55,703 bases of DNA from Dietzia cinnamea NBRC 102147 (GCF_001571065.1 NZ_BCSW01000021.1:1-55703); one strand, 5' to 3'. Shown: positions 23,686 to 35,673, counted from the stretch's first letter. Notes: generated by a model not told the origin, from the sequence alone. Made by a program: numbers and translations.

Positions 23686-24521
23686 CGCGGGACCTCCCCG
23701 CGCGACTCCTCCGTGACACGCCCGTTGGCCAGAACGGGGATCGCCTTCCGGATGTCGGTGACCTCGTCGTCGTCGACCTCCACTACCATCAGCCCCGCAC
23801 CGGGGCCGGCCTCGGCGCGCACGGTCCCGTCCGGCCCGACGAGCAGCGAATGCCCGACGCCGGTGGGTGCGCCGCGCTTGACCTCGACACCCTCGACGGC
23901 CGGGTCCGCCTGGCCCACGGCGAGCAGGAAGGTCGTCGAGTCGAGCGCGCGCGCCCGGGCGAGCAGCCGCCACTGGTCGACCTTGCCCGGGCCGGCGCCC
24001 CAGGAGGCGCTGCACAGGGTGAGGCGCGCGCCGGCGGACGCGAGCGCTGTGTACTGGCCGGGGAACCGGATGTCGTAGCAGACGCTCAGGCCGACCCCCA
24101 CGCCGTCGACCGTCACCACGCGCGTCGCGTCGCCGGGCTCGACGGTGTCGGACTCCGCGAACCCGAACGCGTCGAACAGGTGGATCTTGTCGTAGCCCGT
24201 GTGGATCTCGTCGCCGCCGCCGGTGGGGCCCGTGACCAGGAGGGTGTTGCGGACGCGGCCGCCCTGACCGGGCGTGAACATGCCGACGACGACGAGGACA
24301 TCGTGCTCGCGCGCGGATTCGGCCACCGCGGTCGCCCACGGGCCGTCGAGGGGTTCGGCGATCTCGTCGAGTCGACCGGCGCCGAACGCGCGCATGGTGG
24401 CCTCGGGGAACACCACGATGCGGGCCGACTGCGCTGCGGCCTCGGCCACCGACTCGCGGACCAGTCGGAGGTTGTCCTGCGGGTCGCGTCCGGTCAGGAT
24501 CTGGGCGGCGGCGATACGCAC
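23682..24521 (-). CDS. carbon-nitrogen hydrolase (nitrilase superfamily)
   Basis: 279 residues with the Glu-Lys-Cys triad: VVFPEATM near 40, GYDKIHLFDAFGF near 110 and LSVCYDIRFPGQY near 147. It hydrolyses amides or nitriles; the closest known functions are omega-amidase/Nit-type repair of deaminated glutathione or biotinidase-like. GTG 24521 has GAGGAGG 6-8 nt upstream. The hspR stop is 44 bp upstream and the membrane-protein gene overlaps it, so it is likely co-transcribed with the heat-shock operon. Confidence 0.9.
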   Translation of the reverse strand: MRIAAAQILTGRDPQDNLRLVRESVAEAAAQSARIVVFPEATMRAFGAGRLDEIAEPLDGPWATAVAESAREHDVLVVVGMFTPGQGGRVRNTLLVTGPTGGGDEIHTGYDKIHLFDAFGFAESDTVEPGDATRVVTVDGVGVGLSVCYDIRFPGQYTALASAGARLTLCSASWGAGPGKVDQWRLLARARALDSTTFLLAVGQADPAVEGVEVKRGAPTGVGHSLLVGPDGTVRAEAGPGAGLMVVEVDDDEVTDIRKAIPVLANGRVTEESRGEVPR

Positions 24522-24565
24522 GGCGGTCCTCCTCGTGGATGTGCGGTGGGCTGTCGCCGCCGACG

Positions 24566-25015
24566 TTACCCGCCCGTGCGGGCCCGCCCGGGGTGGCCGC
24601 GGCGCTGGTGGCGCGGGCGCCACACCACGACCGAGGTCGAGCGCGGCACGTGGACCAGCTCGCCACCGGCCCGGCCGCCGGTGCCGGCGCGACGGCGGAG
24701 TTCGGCGTTCTCCTCGACCAGCTCGGACACGCGGCTGCGCAGGGCGTCGACCTGATTGGTCAGTTCCATGATCCGCTTGATGCCGGCGAGGTTGACGCCC
24801 TCCTCCTGGCTCAGGCGCTGCACCTCGCGGAGCATGGCCACGTCCCGCAGGGAGTAGCGTCGCCCGCCGCCGGTGGTGCGTTCGGGCGTGACGATGCCCA
24901 GGCGGTCGTAGGTGCGCAGGGTCTGGGCGTGCAGGCCGGACAGTTCGGCGGCCACCGAGATCACCAAGGCGCTGTCGTCGGGGCCCAGCTCCCCGACGTC
25001 CCGGCGGGGGCTCAT
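24566..25015 (-). CDS. hspR: HspR, MerR-family heat-shock repressor
   Basis: 149 residues. The MerR helix-turn-helix is LVISVAAELSGLHAQTLRTY and DRLGIVTPERTTGGGRRYS, followed by VAMLREVQRLSQEEGVNLAG, the usual HspR signature, and a coiled-coil (NQVDALRSRVSELVEENAEL). It represses dnaK and clpB operons by binding HAIR sites, with DnaK as co-repressor in known actinobacteria. ATG 25015 overlaps the dnaJ stop as ATGA. HAIR-like sites are present in this window at clpB and dnaK. The C-terminal basic tail is longer than in M. tuberculosis (126 residues). Confidence 0.95.
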   Translation of the reverse strand: MSPRRDVGELGPDDSALVISVAAELSGLHAQTLRTYDRLGIVTPERTTGGGRRYSLRDVAMLREVQRLSQEEGVNLAGIKRIMELTNQVDALRSRVSELVEENAELRRRAGTGGRAGGELVHVPRSTSVVVWRPRHQRRGHPGRARTGG

Positions 25016-26184
25016 GTCGCCCCGGCCCAGCCCGACCGGGGATCGAAGCCCGCCGCACGCAACGCGTCGTCGTAGGCGACCAGTTCGGCTTCGGCCATCC
25101 CGGCGGGGGGCGTGACCACCCGGAGGGTGACCTTGAGGTCACCGGTTCCGGACTTGCTCGCGATGCCCCGGCCGCGCACGCGCAGGATCTGATCGGCGCG
25201 CGACCCGGCGGGGATCTTCACGGTCACCCGCCCGGTGAGCGTGGGCACGGACACCTGAGCGCCGCGGACCAGTTCTGGGTAGGAGACGGGCAGGTCCACC
25301 AGCAGGTCGGAGCCGTCGCGGTCGAACACCGCGTCCTTCTGGACGGTGACGGTGACGTAGAGGTCGCCGGACGGGGCGCCGCGGAAACCGGCCTCGCCCT
25401 GGCCGGAGAGCCGGATGCGTTGACCGTCCTGGACGCCGGCCGGGACCTTGACGTTGATGGTGCGGGTGCGGTTGGTGACGCCGCTGCCCGAGCACTCGGG
25501 GCACGGGTCGTCGATCTTGGATCCGGTGCCGCCGCAGTCGGTGCAGGGCTCGGCGAACCCGAACGCCCCCTGGTTGCGCTGGGTGACGCCCGCGCCGTGG
25601 CAGGTGCTGCACACCCTGGGGCTCGTGCCGGGTCGCGCGCCGCTACCGTGGCAGGTCAGACACGGTGACGGCGAGGACAGCTTGATCTGGACCGTCTCGC
25701 CGAGAGCGGCCTCGCGGAACGACAGGGTCAGAGCGGTCTCGACGTCCTGGCCGCTGCGCGGGCGCTGCGCTCGGCTCCGACCGCCTGCGCCGCCGCCCGC
25801 TCGGGCCTGGTTGAACAGGCCGCCGAAGAGGTCGGAGAATCCGCCGGCGCCACCGGGCCCTCCCTCACCGAACAGGTCACTGACGTCGAAGTCGCTCGTG
25901 GTGGTGTAGCTGCCGCCGCCGGGCGTGAAACCACTGAACCCGCCGGAGGAGACCTGCGCACGGAACGCGTCGTACTCCTTGCGCTTCACGGGGTCGCCGA
26001 TGACGTCGTTGGCCTCGCTGATCCGCTTGAACTTGTCCTCTGCGGCCGCGTTGCCGGGGTTGGAGTCCGGGTGATTCTCGCGGGCGAGCTTGCGGTATGC
26101 CTTGCGGATGTCGTCCTGGCTGGCGGTCTTGGAGACGCCCAGTTCGGCGTAGTAATCCTTCTCGACCCATTCGCGCTGACTCAC
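25012..26184 (-). CDS. dnaJ: chaperone DnaJ
   Basis: 390-residue J-protein. The J-domain has the HPD motif (ARENHPDSNPG, about 33-43), then a Gly/Phe-rich linker, then four zinc motifs CLTCHGSG, CSTCHGAG, CTDCGGTG and CPECSGSG. The C-terminal peptide-binding domains follow (ending at about 375). Stimulates DnaK ATPase and delivers unfolded substrates. ATG 26184 follows AGGAGG (GAAAGGAGGCG). Located downstream of grpE with a 132-bp spacer holding a hairpin. Confidence 0.97.
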   Translation of the reverse strand: MSQREWVEKDYYAELGVSKTASQDDIRKAYRKLARENHPDSNPGNAAAEDKFKRISEANDVIGDPVKRKEYDAFRAQVSSGGFSGFTPGGGSYTTTSDFDVSDLFGEGGPGGAGGFSDLFGGLFNQARAGGGAGGRSRAQRPRSGQDVETALTLSFREAALGETVQIKLSSPSPCLTCHGSGARPGTSPRVCSTCHGAGVTQRNQGAFGFAEPCTDCGGTGSKIDDPCPECSGSGVTNRTRTINVKVPAGVQDGQRIRLSGQGEAGFRGAPSGDLYVTVTVQKDAVFDRDGSDLLVDLPVSYPELVRGAQVSVPTLTGRVTVKIPAGSRADQILRVRGRGIASKSGTGDLKVTLRVVTPPAGMAEAELVAYDDALRAAGFDPRSGWAGAT

Positions 26185-26247
26185 CAGACGCCTCCTTTCC
26201 TCAGATCTCGTATTCTCTCAGGTTCCCCGGCGCGGCCGGGGCCGGGT

Positions 26248-26299
26248 CGGCGTGCGGGCACGGTCTGGAGACCTGGGGTCGGTCCGCGCCCGCACGCCG
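26248..26299 (-). terminator. intercistronic stem-loop between grpE and dnaJ
   Basis: 12-bp perfect arms CGGCGTGCGGGC / GCCCGCACGCCG with a 28-nt loop that itself holds GGTC-TGGA-GACC. It sits in the 132-bp gap and may be a partial terminator or processing site that sets the dnaK-grpE to dnaJ-hspR ratio. There is no U-tract. Confidence 0.5.
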
Positions 26300-26316
26300 G
26301 GTGTGAGCCGGGTGGC

Positions 26317-26924
26317 TCAGCGGACGATCACCATCGCCGTCCGCAGGGTCCGCTCACCGTGGCGGTAGCCCTTGCGCAGGATCGTGCCGAGGACCGGCTC
26401 GGAACCGTCGGACTCGTCCTGCACGGCCTCGTGGATGGCGGGGTCAAACGCGTCGCCCTCCTCGCCGAAGGCCTCGACACCCTGGGAGGCCAGCAGCGCG
26501 TGGACCTTGTCGGCGAAGACCTTGAGCGGCCCCTCCTCCAGGTCACCGTGCTCACGGGCCCGGTCGAGGTCGTCGACGATCCCCAGCAGTTCGGTGAGCA
26601 CCGATCCCTTGGCGGTGTCGATGATCGACTGGCGGTCGCGCTCGACGCGGCGGCGGTAGTTGGCGAACTCCGCCGACACCCGCTGCAGGTCCGCGGTCCG
26701 CTCGTCGAGCTGCGCCTGCAGCGCCGACGTCGGATCGTCGTCCCCGCCGTCATCGGCCTCGGTGCCGTCGGTGGGGGCGGCCGCGCCGGCCGCGGCCGGG
26801 CCGTCGGCGGGAGCGGCGCCCTCGTCGACGACCTCGGCCTCCACGGTCTCCGTGGCGCGCTGCGCCTCGTCGTCAGCGCCGGCCCACGCGGCGGTCTCGG
26901 CGGCGTCGCTCTCCTCGGGGCGGC

Positions 26925-26928
<4 letters not shown>
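26317..26928 (-). CDS. grpE: nucleotide exchange factor GrpE
   Basis: 203 residues. An acidic N-terminus precedes a long coiled-coil ([20 protein letters not shown] and YRRRVERDR, about 70-95), then the head domain, ending [20 protein letters not shown] and [17 protein letters not shown]. It releases ADP from DnaK and acts as a thermosensor. GTG 26928 overlaps the dnaK stop as GTGA, so the two are translationally coupled. Confidence 0.96.
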
Positions 26929-28790
<1,862 letters not shown>

Positions 28791-28827
28791 GGTGATCTCC
28801 TTTTCTGCTTCGCGAGCGCGAACTCGT

Positions 28828-28848
28828 CTTTAGTGGACCCGGCTCAAG
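28828..28848. promoter_or_regulatory. HAIR-like site 1 of dnaK
   Basis: CTTTAGT-N7-GCTCAAG, 12 of 14 bases of the HspR consensus, 38 bp upstream of the dnaK start. Confidence 0.6.
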
Positions 28849-28902
28849 GGCCGGGCCGTCTGACTCCACCCTGCCTTCCGGCTACCGAGGGAGTCAACCC
28901 GA

Positions 28903-28923
28903 CTTGAGTCTGGTGCGCTGAGG
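28903..28923. promoter_or_regulatory. HAIR-like site 2 of dnaK
   Basis: CTTGAGT-N7-GCTGAGG: the left half is perfect and the right half has three mismatches. 113 bp upstream of dnaK. Confidence 0.4.
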
Positions 28924-28989
28924 TTTGTCGCCCCGTACAACCGGCGGTCTGCGGGTTCCATTCCCGGAGTGAGTCAACTCACAGTAGAA

Positions 28990-29010
28990 GATGAGTCGGT
29001 CGGACTCAAC
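28990..29010. promoter_or_regulatory. HAIR-like site 3 of dnaK
   Basis: GATGAGT-N7-ACTCAAC, 11 of 14 bases of the consensus with an intact right core, 200 bp upstream of dnaK. Three sites in tandem at dnaK recall Streptomyces. Confidence 0.5.
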
Positions 29011-29119
29011 GACGAGAGCGTCCCGGCACCCCGCGGTGGGCGGAGGCGTCCGGAACGCTCGGGTCATGGAGAGAAGAAAAAGAGAAGAGAAGAAGCGACG
29101 ACGACGAGGTGCACCGTCC

Positions 29120-29151
29120 GCCGGCACCGGGCGATCGCCCCCTGCGCCGGC
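29120..29151 (-). terminator. gdhA terminator (probable)
   Basis: Outer arms GCCGGC / GCCGGC and inner palindrome GGGCGATCGCCC (29129-29140). On the minus strand it is followed by a pyrimidine-rich stretch. 13 bp beyond the gdhA stop. Confidence 0.5.
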
Positions 29152-29163
29152 GCACTCCCCGGT

Positions 29164-30669
<1,506 letters not shown>

Positions 30670-30750
30670 GGTCCGTAATCTCACCGGCATCATCCCGAGC
30701 AGCGATCGGTCGACCAGCGGTCGTCCATCTGTGCATCACGGAAGGCCATC

Positions 30751-32391
30751 ATGCGCATCACCTCGACACTCGCCGCCGTCGCCGCAGCCGCGGCGCTGGT
30801 GGTCACCGCGTCGCCCGCCGGCGCGGAACCCTCCGCCACGCCCCCCGCACCCGCTCCCGCTGCCGCACAGCCAACCGCGGCACAGGCGCTCCCCGTCCTG
30901 GCCGACGCCCTCGCACCGCAGCTGACCTCGCTCGTCGAGGCGCTGCGGCGCGACCTGGGTCTCACCCCTGAGCAGTTCCTGGCCCAGGCCGGCATCGGCG
31001 AGCGCCTCGCCGAGGCCCGGCCCCACTGGGAGCAGCAGTTCCGCGACGCGTTCGGCGGCGTGTGGCTGGACGACGAGGGCACCGGCCTGGTCGGCGTCGT
31101 CGCCGGTCCGGCAGGTGACCGTCTCCGGTCCGAGGCCACAGAGGCCGGGTTCACCGTGCAGGACGTGGCGCTCACCACAGCAGAGCTCGATGCGCGCGAA
31201 CGACAGGTGCGCAAGGTCGTCGAGGGCATGCCCGAGAACCTGCAGGAGCTCGTCACCGCCATACGCGTCGACCCCGCCCGCAACGCCGTCGTCGTCACCA
31301 CTCGTGGCGGCGAGGCGGCCGAGCTGGGCAACCTCGACGCCCGGCTCCGCGATCTCGCCGAGATCGACATGATCGAGGCGCCCGACCCCCGCTGGGACAC
31401 CGCGCCGTTCGGCAGCGAGGGCGGCGGGCAGTCCGAGGGGACGCCCACCGTCGACGGACTCGAGCCGGCCACCACCCGCACGGGCGCCGCCACCGGCGAG
31501 CGGCTCGACGCCCAGCCGGCGCCGGGCAGCGGGGCCGGCGGATCGGGATCGCTCGGCAGCCTCGGCCTCCTCAACGAGGCCGGCCTCATCCCCGAGGGTC
31601 CGCTCCGCACGGTCGTCGACCTGCTCGCCGGACTGACCCCCGGAACCGGCTCGATCATCGACGGCATGAACGAGACCGTGCCCGCGCAGGCCACCCCGGT
31701 GCCGGAGGACCGACGCCGCGCCATCCAGTCCGTGCCCGCCCCCGCCGGTCCGGTCGTGGGCGGTACCGCGTACCAGGTGCGCGTCCCGGACGGCGTCCTC
31801 GAGTGCTCCACCGGTTTCAACGGGGAGCTCGACGGCAAGCCCGTCGTCGTCACCGCCGCCCACTGCGCCGGCGCCGACGGCACCCGCGCGGCCCTGGCCG
31901 ACGGCGAGGAGTTCGGCACGATGACCGGTACGCAGCGCGAGGGCGTCGACACCGCGCTGATCGCGGTCGACGAGGACGCCGCGGACCGGTTCCGCACCAA
32001 CCTCGTCGGCACCGGGGACGGCAGCACCCAGGCGATCGTCGGCACAGCGGCGCCGGTCGTGGGCCAGAAGGCCTGCAAGACCGGGTTCCGCACCGGCTTC
32101 TCCTGCGGCACCATCTCCCAGGTCGGGGCCCAGATCGACGTCGCCGGCACCCGCACGATCTCCGGCGCCTTCACCGTCGACCTGTGTGCCCTCCCCGGGG
32201 ACAGCGGCGGAGTCGTCTTCTCCGGCGACCGCGCCCTGGGCATCTCGAGCGCGTCCAACGTCGCCGACACCGGCACGTGCGCCAACGCGGACACCGTCGC
32301 CCGCGCCGCCGGGGTCACCCCGCGGCTGTCGGCGGTCCCGATCGACGACGTCCTGGCCGCACACCCCGGGTTGACGCTGCGCACCCGCTGA
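30751..32391 (+). CDS. secreted S1-family serine protease with prodomain
   Basis: 546 residues. Signal peptide: MRITSTLAAVAAAAALVVTA with an A-x-A cleavage region ASPAGAEP near residue 25. A long propeptide follows (about 30-320; it includes AVVVTTRGGEAAELGNL, as in alpha-lytic-type prodomains). The chymotrypsin-like domain has catalytic His in VVTAAHCAG, Asp in REGVDTALIAVD and Ser in LPGDSGGVVFSG. Paired Cys in ECSTGF/AHC, KACKTGF/FSC and DLCALPG/TGTC fit disulphides of this family. Likely matures outside the cell by self-processing. ATG 30751. Divergent from gdhA. Confidence 0.92.
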   Translation: MRITSTLAAVAAAAALVVTASPAGAEPSATPPAPAPAAAQPTAAQALPVLADALAPQLTSLVEALRRDLGLTPEQFLAQAGIGERLAEARPHWEQQFRDAFGGVWLDDEGTGLVGVVAGPAGDRLRSEATEAGFTVQDVALTTAELDARERQVRKVVEGMPENLQELVTAIRVDPARNAVVVTTRGGEAAELGNLDARLRDLAEIDMIEAPDPRWDTAPFGSEGGGQSEGTPTVDGLEPATTRTGAATGERLDAQPAPGSGAGGSGSLGSLGLLNEAGLIPEGPLRTVVDLLAGLTPGTGSIIDGMNETVPAQATPVPEDRRRAIQSVPAPAGPVVGGTAYQVRVPDGVLECSTGFNGELDGKPVVVTAAHCAGADGTRAALADGEEFGTMTGTQREGVDTALIAVDEDAADRFRTNLVGTGDGSTQAIVGTAAPVVGQKACKTGFRTGFSCGTISQVGAQIDVAGTRTISGAFTVDLCALPGDSGGVVFSGDRALGISSASNVADTGTCANADTVARAAGVTPRLSAVPIDDVLAAHPGLTLRTR

Positions 32392-32426
32392 CCACCTGTG
32401 TGCACCAGCTGACCATCTATACGAAC

Positions 32427-32499
32427 CACGCGGGCCCCGCCTGCGAGTGGAGCCTGCTCCGGTTAGGGCAGCCTCAACTCGGCGAACGGGGCCCGTGTG
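32427..32499 (+). terminator. long two-segment stem-loop after the protease
   Basis: Outer arms CACGCGGGCCCCG (32427-32439) / CGGGGCCCGTGTG (32487-32499), 12 of 13 paired. Inner arms GAGTGGAGCCTGC (32445-32457) / GCAGCCTCAACTC (32468-32480), 11 of 13 paired. Apical loop TCCGGTTAGG. It lies 36 bp after the protease stop, with TTACCTTT following, so it is probably a terminator, but it also forms part of the region before the iron-sulfur gene. Confidence 0.7.
32463..32481. promoter_or_regulatory. weak iron-box-like sequence
   Basis: TTAGGGCAGCCTCAACTCG, 13 of 19 bases of the DtxR/IdeR consensus TTAGGTTAGGCTAACCTAA. It lies inside the long stem-loop, so the symmetry may belong to the hairpin instead. 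Confidence 0.25.
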
Positions 32500-32588
32500 G
32501 CTTACCTTTGACCTCGACACAGTCGACGGGCGCCCACAGGGTCTATGAGTGCTCGTGCGTCGAGAAGTGCGACGAAAGGCCGCGAACC

Positions 32589-35582
32589 ATGTCAGGCGTG
32601 ACCATCACACTCGGGACGATCGGCGTCCTGCTCAGTCTGTTCTGCTGGGCCTCGTTCATCGGCGGCGTCACCCGCATGGTGCGCGGCCTCTTCCTGGGAC
32701 AGAAGGACGGATTCGACCGCTTCCGGCCGATCCTGCCCCGGCTCAAGAACGTCATCGTCGAGGTGGGCGCCCACACCCGGATGGCGCGCAAGCGCTCGGT
32801 GGGCTTCTTCCACTGGTTCGTCATGGTCGGCTTCCTGCTGGGCGCGATCGTCTGGTTCGAGGCCTACATCCAGACGTTCAACCCCCGCGGTGGCTGGCCC
32901 TGGCTGTCCGAGCAGTCCTGGTATCACGTCATCGACGAGATCCTGGGACTGGGCACCGTCATCGGCATCACCGCACTCATCATCATCCGCCAGGTCAACC
33001 AGCGCCGTGGTCTCAACCGCTTCGTCGGTTCCGACCGCAAGGCCGCCTACTTCGTCGAGACCGTCGTGCTCCTCGAGGGCCTCGGCATGATCTTCGTCAA
33101 GGCCGGCAAGCTCGCCCTCTACCGCGCCGACGGCCAGGACTTCCACTGGGCCACCGACTGGGTCTCCGGTCCGATCTCGACGATCCTGCCCGCCAACGAG
33201 CTCATGGTCTCGATCTTCGCGCTGATCAAGCTGCTCACCGGCATGATCTGGCTGTACGTCGTGGGCCGCAACATCACGTGGGGCGTCGCCTGGCACCGCT
33301 TCTCCGCCTTCTTCAACATCTACTTCAAGCGCGAGGCCGACGGCCGCACCGCACTGGGCGCCCTCAAGCCCATGACCATGGACGGCGTCCCGCTGACCAT
33401 GGAGAAGGTCGAGGAGCTCACCGAGGAAGACGAGGACTTCGAGCCCAAGCTGGGCGCCGGCGCGATCGAGGACTTCTCGTGGAAGGGCTGGCTGGACTTC
33501 ACCACCTGCACCGAGTGCGGCCGCTGCCAGGAGCAGTGCCCCGCCTGGAACACCGGCAAGCCCCTGAGCCCGAAGCTCATGATCATGTCGCTTCGTGACC
33601 ACGCGACGGCGAAGGCCCCCTACCTGCTCGCCGGTGGTCAGACCACCATGGGCGAGGAGACCGGCCTGGTCGACGCCGACGGCAACCCGGACGAGGCCAA
33701 GCTGGCCAAGATCCCCGAGGCCGCCCGCCTCGAGGCGCAGCGTCCCCTGGTCGGCCATACCACCGCCGACGTCTCCGAGGACCCGACGGCCGCGGGCATC
33801 ATCGACCCCGAGGCCCTGTGGTCCTGCACCACCTGTGGCGCCTGCGTCGAGCAGTGCCCGGTCGACATCGAGCACGTCGACCACTTCATCGACATGCGCC
33901 GCTACCAGGTGCTCATCGAGTCGGAGTTCCCGACCGAGCTCGCCGGCCTGTTCAAGAACCTCGAGAACAAGGGCAACCCCTGGGGCCAGAACAACTCGGG
34001 TCGTGACGAGTGGATGAACGCCCTCGACTTCGACATCCCGGTGATCGGCAAGGACGTCGAGGACTTCGGCGACACCGAGTACCTGTTCTGGGTCGGCTGC
34101 GCCGGCGCCTTCGAGGACCGCGCCAAGAAGACCACCCAGGCCGTCGCCACCCTGCTGCACACCGCCGGCGTGAAGTTCGCGGTGCTCGGTCAGGGCGAGA
34201 CCTGTAACGGTGACTCGGCCCGCCGCGCGGGCAACGAGTTCCTGTTCCAGATGCTCGCCGAGCAGAACATCGAGACGCTGAACAACGCGTTCGACGGCGT
34301 GCCCACGTCGCACCGCAAGGTCGTCGTGACCTGTGCGCACTGCCTCAACACGCTGAAGAACGAGTACGGACCGCTCGGCGGCGAGTACCAGGTGGTCCAC
34401 CACACCCAGCTGCTCAACCGCCTCGTGCGGGAGAAGCGTCTCATCCCGGTCGCGCCGATCGACGGCAACGTGACCTACCACGACCCGTGCTACCTCGGCC
34501 GCCACAACCAGGTGTACGAGGCCCCGCGTGAGCTCATGGACGGCTCGGGCGTGACCCTCAAGGAGATGCCGCGGCACGGTCAGCGGTCCATGTGCTGTGG
34601 CGCCGGTGGCGCCCGCATGTGGATGGAGGAGACGGTCGGCAAGCGCATCAACATCGACCGTGTCGACGAGGCGCTGTCGACCTCGCCCTCCAAGATCGCC
34701 ACCGGCTGCCCGTTCTGCCGCGTGATGCTCTCCGACGGTGCCACCGCCCAGACCGACGGCACCGAGCTCGAGGGTGAGGTCGAGGTCGTGGACGTCTCCC
34801 AGCTGCTGCTGGAGTCCATCTCCCGTGACGGCGGCCTGCCCGATCCCCGCGAGCCCCAGTGGCTCGAGCAGCCCAAGCGGGAGAAGACGACCGCGGAGAA
34901 GGAGGCCGAGCAGGCCGAGCGCGACGCCGCGGAGGCCGAGCGGGCGTCGGCTGCCGCTCCCGCCGAGGCGAAGACCGCCGAGGCCGCCCCCGACAACGCC
35001 GTCATCGACGCGGGCGAGGGCGCGGAGGTCGCGGCCGCCGGTTCCGGGGGCACGGTCAGCGCCGCGGAGGCCGGGCCGTCGGCCGCCGACTCGAAGGGCG
35101 CGCCCAAGTCGGGCGGCCTCAAGCTCGGCGGCGGCAAGGCCCCGGGCGGCGCGAAGGCCCCCGGTGGGGCGAAGGCGCCGGGCGGAGCCAAGGCACCCGG
35201 TACCGCGACGGCCGACGCCGCCGCGGTCGAGGAGCAGTCCGCGGTGAAGGACGCCGAGCGCACCGAGGAGACGCGCGAGGCCGCCCAGGGTTCGGCTCCG
35301 GCCACCTCGGGCGCGCCCAAGGCCAGCGCCGGCGCTCCCAGGTCGGGCGGGCTCACGCTCGGCGGAGGCAAGGCGAAGGCGCCCGGCGGCGGCAAGGCGA
35401 TGGCTCCGGGCGGGGCCACGGCGCCCGGCGGCGCCAAGGCCGCGGCCGCTGAGCCATCCGCCGGCGAGTCGGCGGCGGCGCAGGCCGCCCCTGCCGAGGC
35501 GACCGAGGCGTCTGCGCCCGCCAAGGGCGGTGCCATCCCCAAGGCGAAGAAGTCCGGCGGCTACGGCCTGTCCCTGGGCTGA
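32589..35582 (+). CDS. membrane-bound iron-sulfur reductase (HdrD/DsrK-like, Rv0338c-type)
   Basis: 997 residues. The N-terminal membrane part (about 1-240) holds several helices with His residues that could bind haem (NarI-like). Two 4Fe-4S motifs follow: CTECGRCQEQCP near 305 and CTTCGACVEQCP near 415. Two CCG domains follow with FWVGCAGAFEDRA, VTCAHCLN, YHDPCYLGRHNQ and MCCGAGGARMW. The Ala/Pro/Lys-rich tail (about 760-997) carries GGAKAPGG-type repeats and ends KKSGGYGLSLG. The family resembles heterodisulfide reductase D; M. tuberculosis Rv0338c is essential and of unclear substrate, and shorter (about 880). ATG 32589 follows GAAAGG. Confidence 0.92.
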   Translation: MSGVTITLGTIGVLLSLFCWASFIGGVTRMVRGLFLGQKDGFDRFRPILPRLKNVIVEVGAHTRMARKRSVGFFHWFVMVGFLLGAIVWFEAYIQTFNPRGGWPWLSEQSWYHVIDEILGLGTVIGITALIIIRQVNQRRGLNRFVGSDRKAAYFVETVVLLEGLGMIFVKAGKLALYRADGQDFHWATDWVSGPISTILPANELMVSIFALIKLLTGMIWLYVVGRNITWGVAWHRFSAFFNIYFKREADGRTALGALKPMTMDGVPLTMEKVEELTEEDEDFEPKLGAGAIEDFSWKGWLDFTTCTECGRCQEQCPAWNTGKPLSPKLMIMSLRDHATAKAPYLLAGGQTTMGEETGLVDADGNPDEAKLAKIPEAARLEAQRPLVGHTTADVSEDPTAAGIIDPEALWSCTTCGACVEQCPVDIEHVDHFIDMRRYQVLIESEFPTELAGLFKNLENKGNPWGQNNSGRDEWMNALDFDIPVIGKDVEDFGDTEYLFWVGCAGAFEDRAKKTTQAVATLLHTAGVKFAVLGQGETCNGDSARRAGNEFLFQMLAEQNIETLNNAFDGVPTSHRKVVVTCAHCLNTLKNEYGPLGGEYQVVHHTQLLNRLVREKRLIPVAPIDGNVTYHDPCYLGRHNQVYEAPRELMDGSGVTLKEMPRHGQRSMCCGAGGARMWMEETVGKRINIDRVDEALSTSPSKIATGCPFCRVMLSDGATAQTDGTELEGEVEVVDVSQLLLESISRDGGLPDPREPQWLEQPKREKTTAEKEAEQAERDAAEAERASAAAPAEAKTAEAAPDNAVIDAGEGAEVAAAGSGGTVSAAEAGPSAADSKGAPKSGGLKLGGGKAPGGAKAPGGAKAPGGAKAPGTATADAAAVEEQSAVKDAERTEETREAAQGSAPATSGAPKASAGAPRSGGLTLGGGKAKAPGGGKAMAPGGATAPGGAKAAAAEPSAGESAAAQAAPAEATEASAPAKGGAIPKAKKSGGYGLSLG

Positions 35583-35600
35583 TTCCCACCGGAAAGCCAT

Positions 35601-35636
35601 CGCGGCCCGTGATCACAGAGCTGATCACGGGCCGCG
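35601..35636. terminator. bidirectional terminator
   Basis: Perfect 15-bp stem CGCGGCCCGTGATCA / TGATCACGGGCCGCG with loop CAGAGC, followed by GTCTATTTC. Lies between the converging iron-sulfur reductase and monooxygenase genes. Confidence 0.9.
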
Positions 35637-35673
35637 GTCTATTTCGGTTCGCGCGGAAGAGGCCAGCTGCCGG

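Larger units (their letters stand above)
28791..29163. other. 373-bp intergenic region: dnaK control region and gdhA 3' end
   Basis: No gene is supported here. It contains three HAIR-like sites, a short palindrome GTGAGTCAACTCAC at 28969-28982, a purine-rich run on the plus strand at about 29070-29108 (pyrimidine-rich on the minus strand, downstream of gdhA), and the probable gdhA terminator hairpin. Confidence 0.7.

Noticed and set aside
32489-32510. second iron box (GGCTTACCT region) before the reductase
   Set aside because: Only about 10 of 19 consensus bases match; likely chance.
32592-35600. 1002-codon frame antisense to the iron-sulfur reductase
   Set aside because: Leu/Val/Gly-rich mirror of the conserved gene; no family resemblance.
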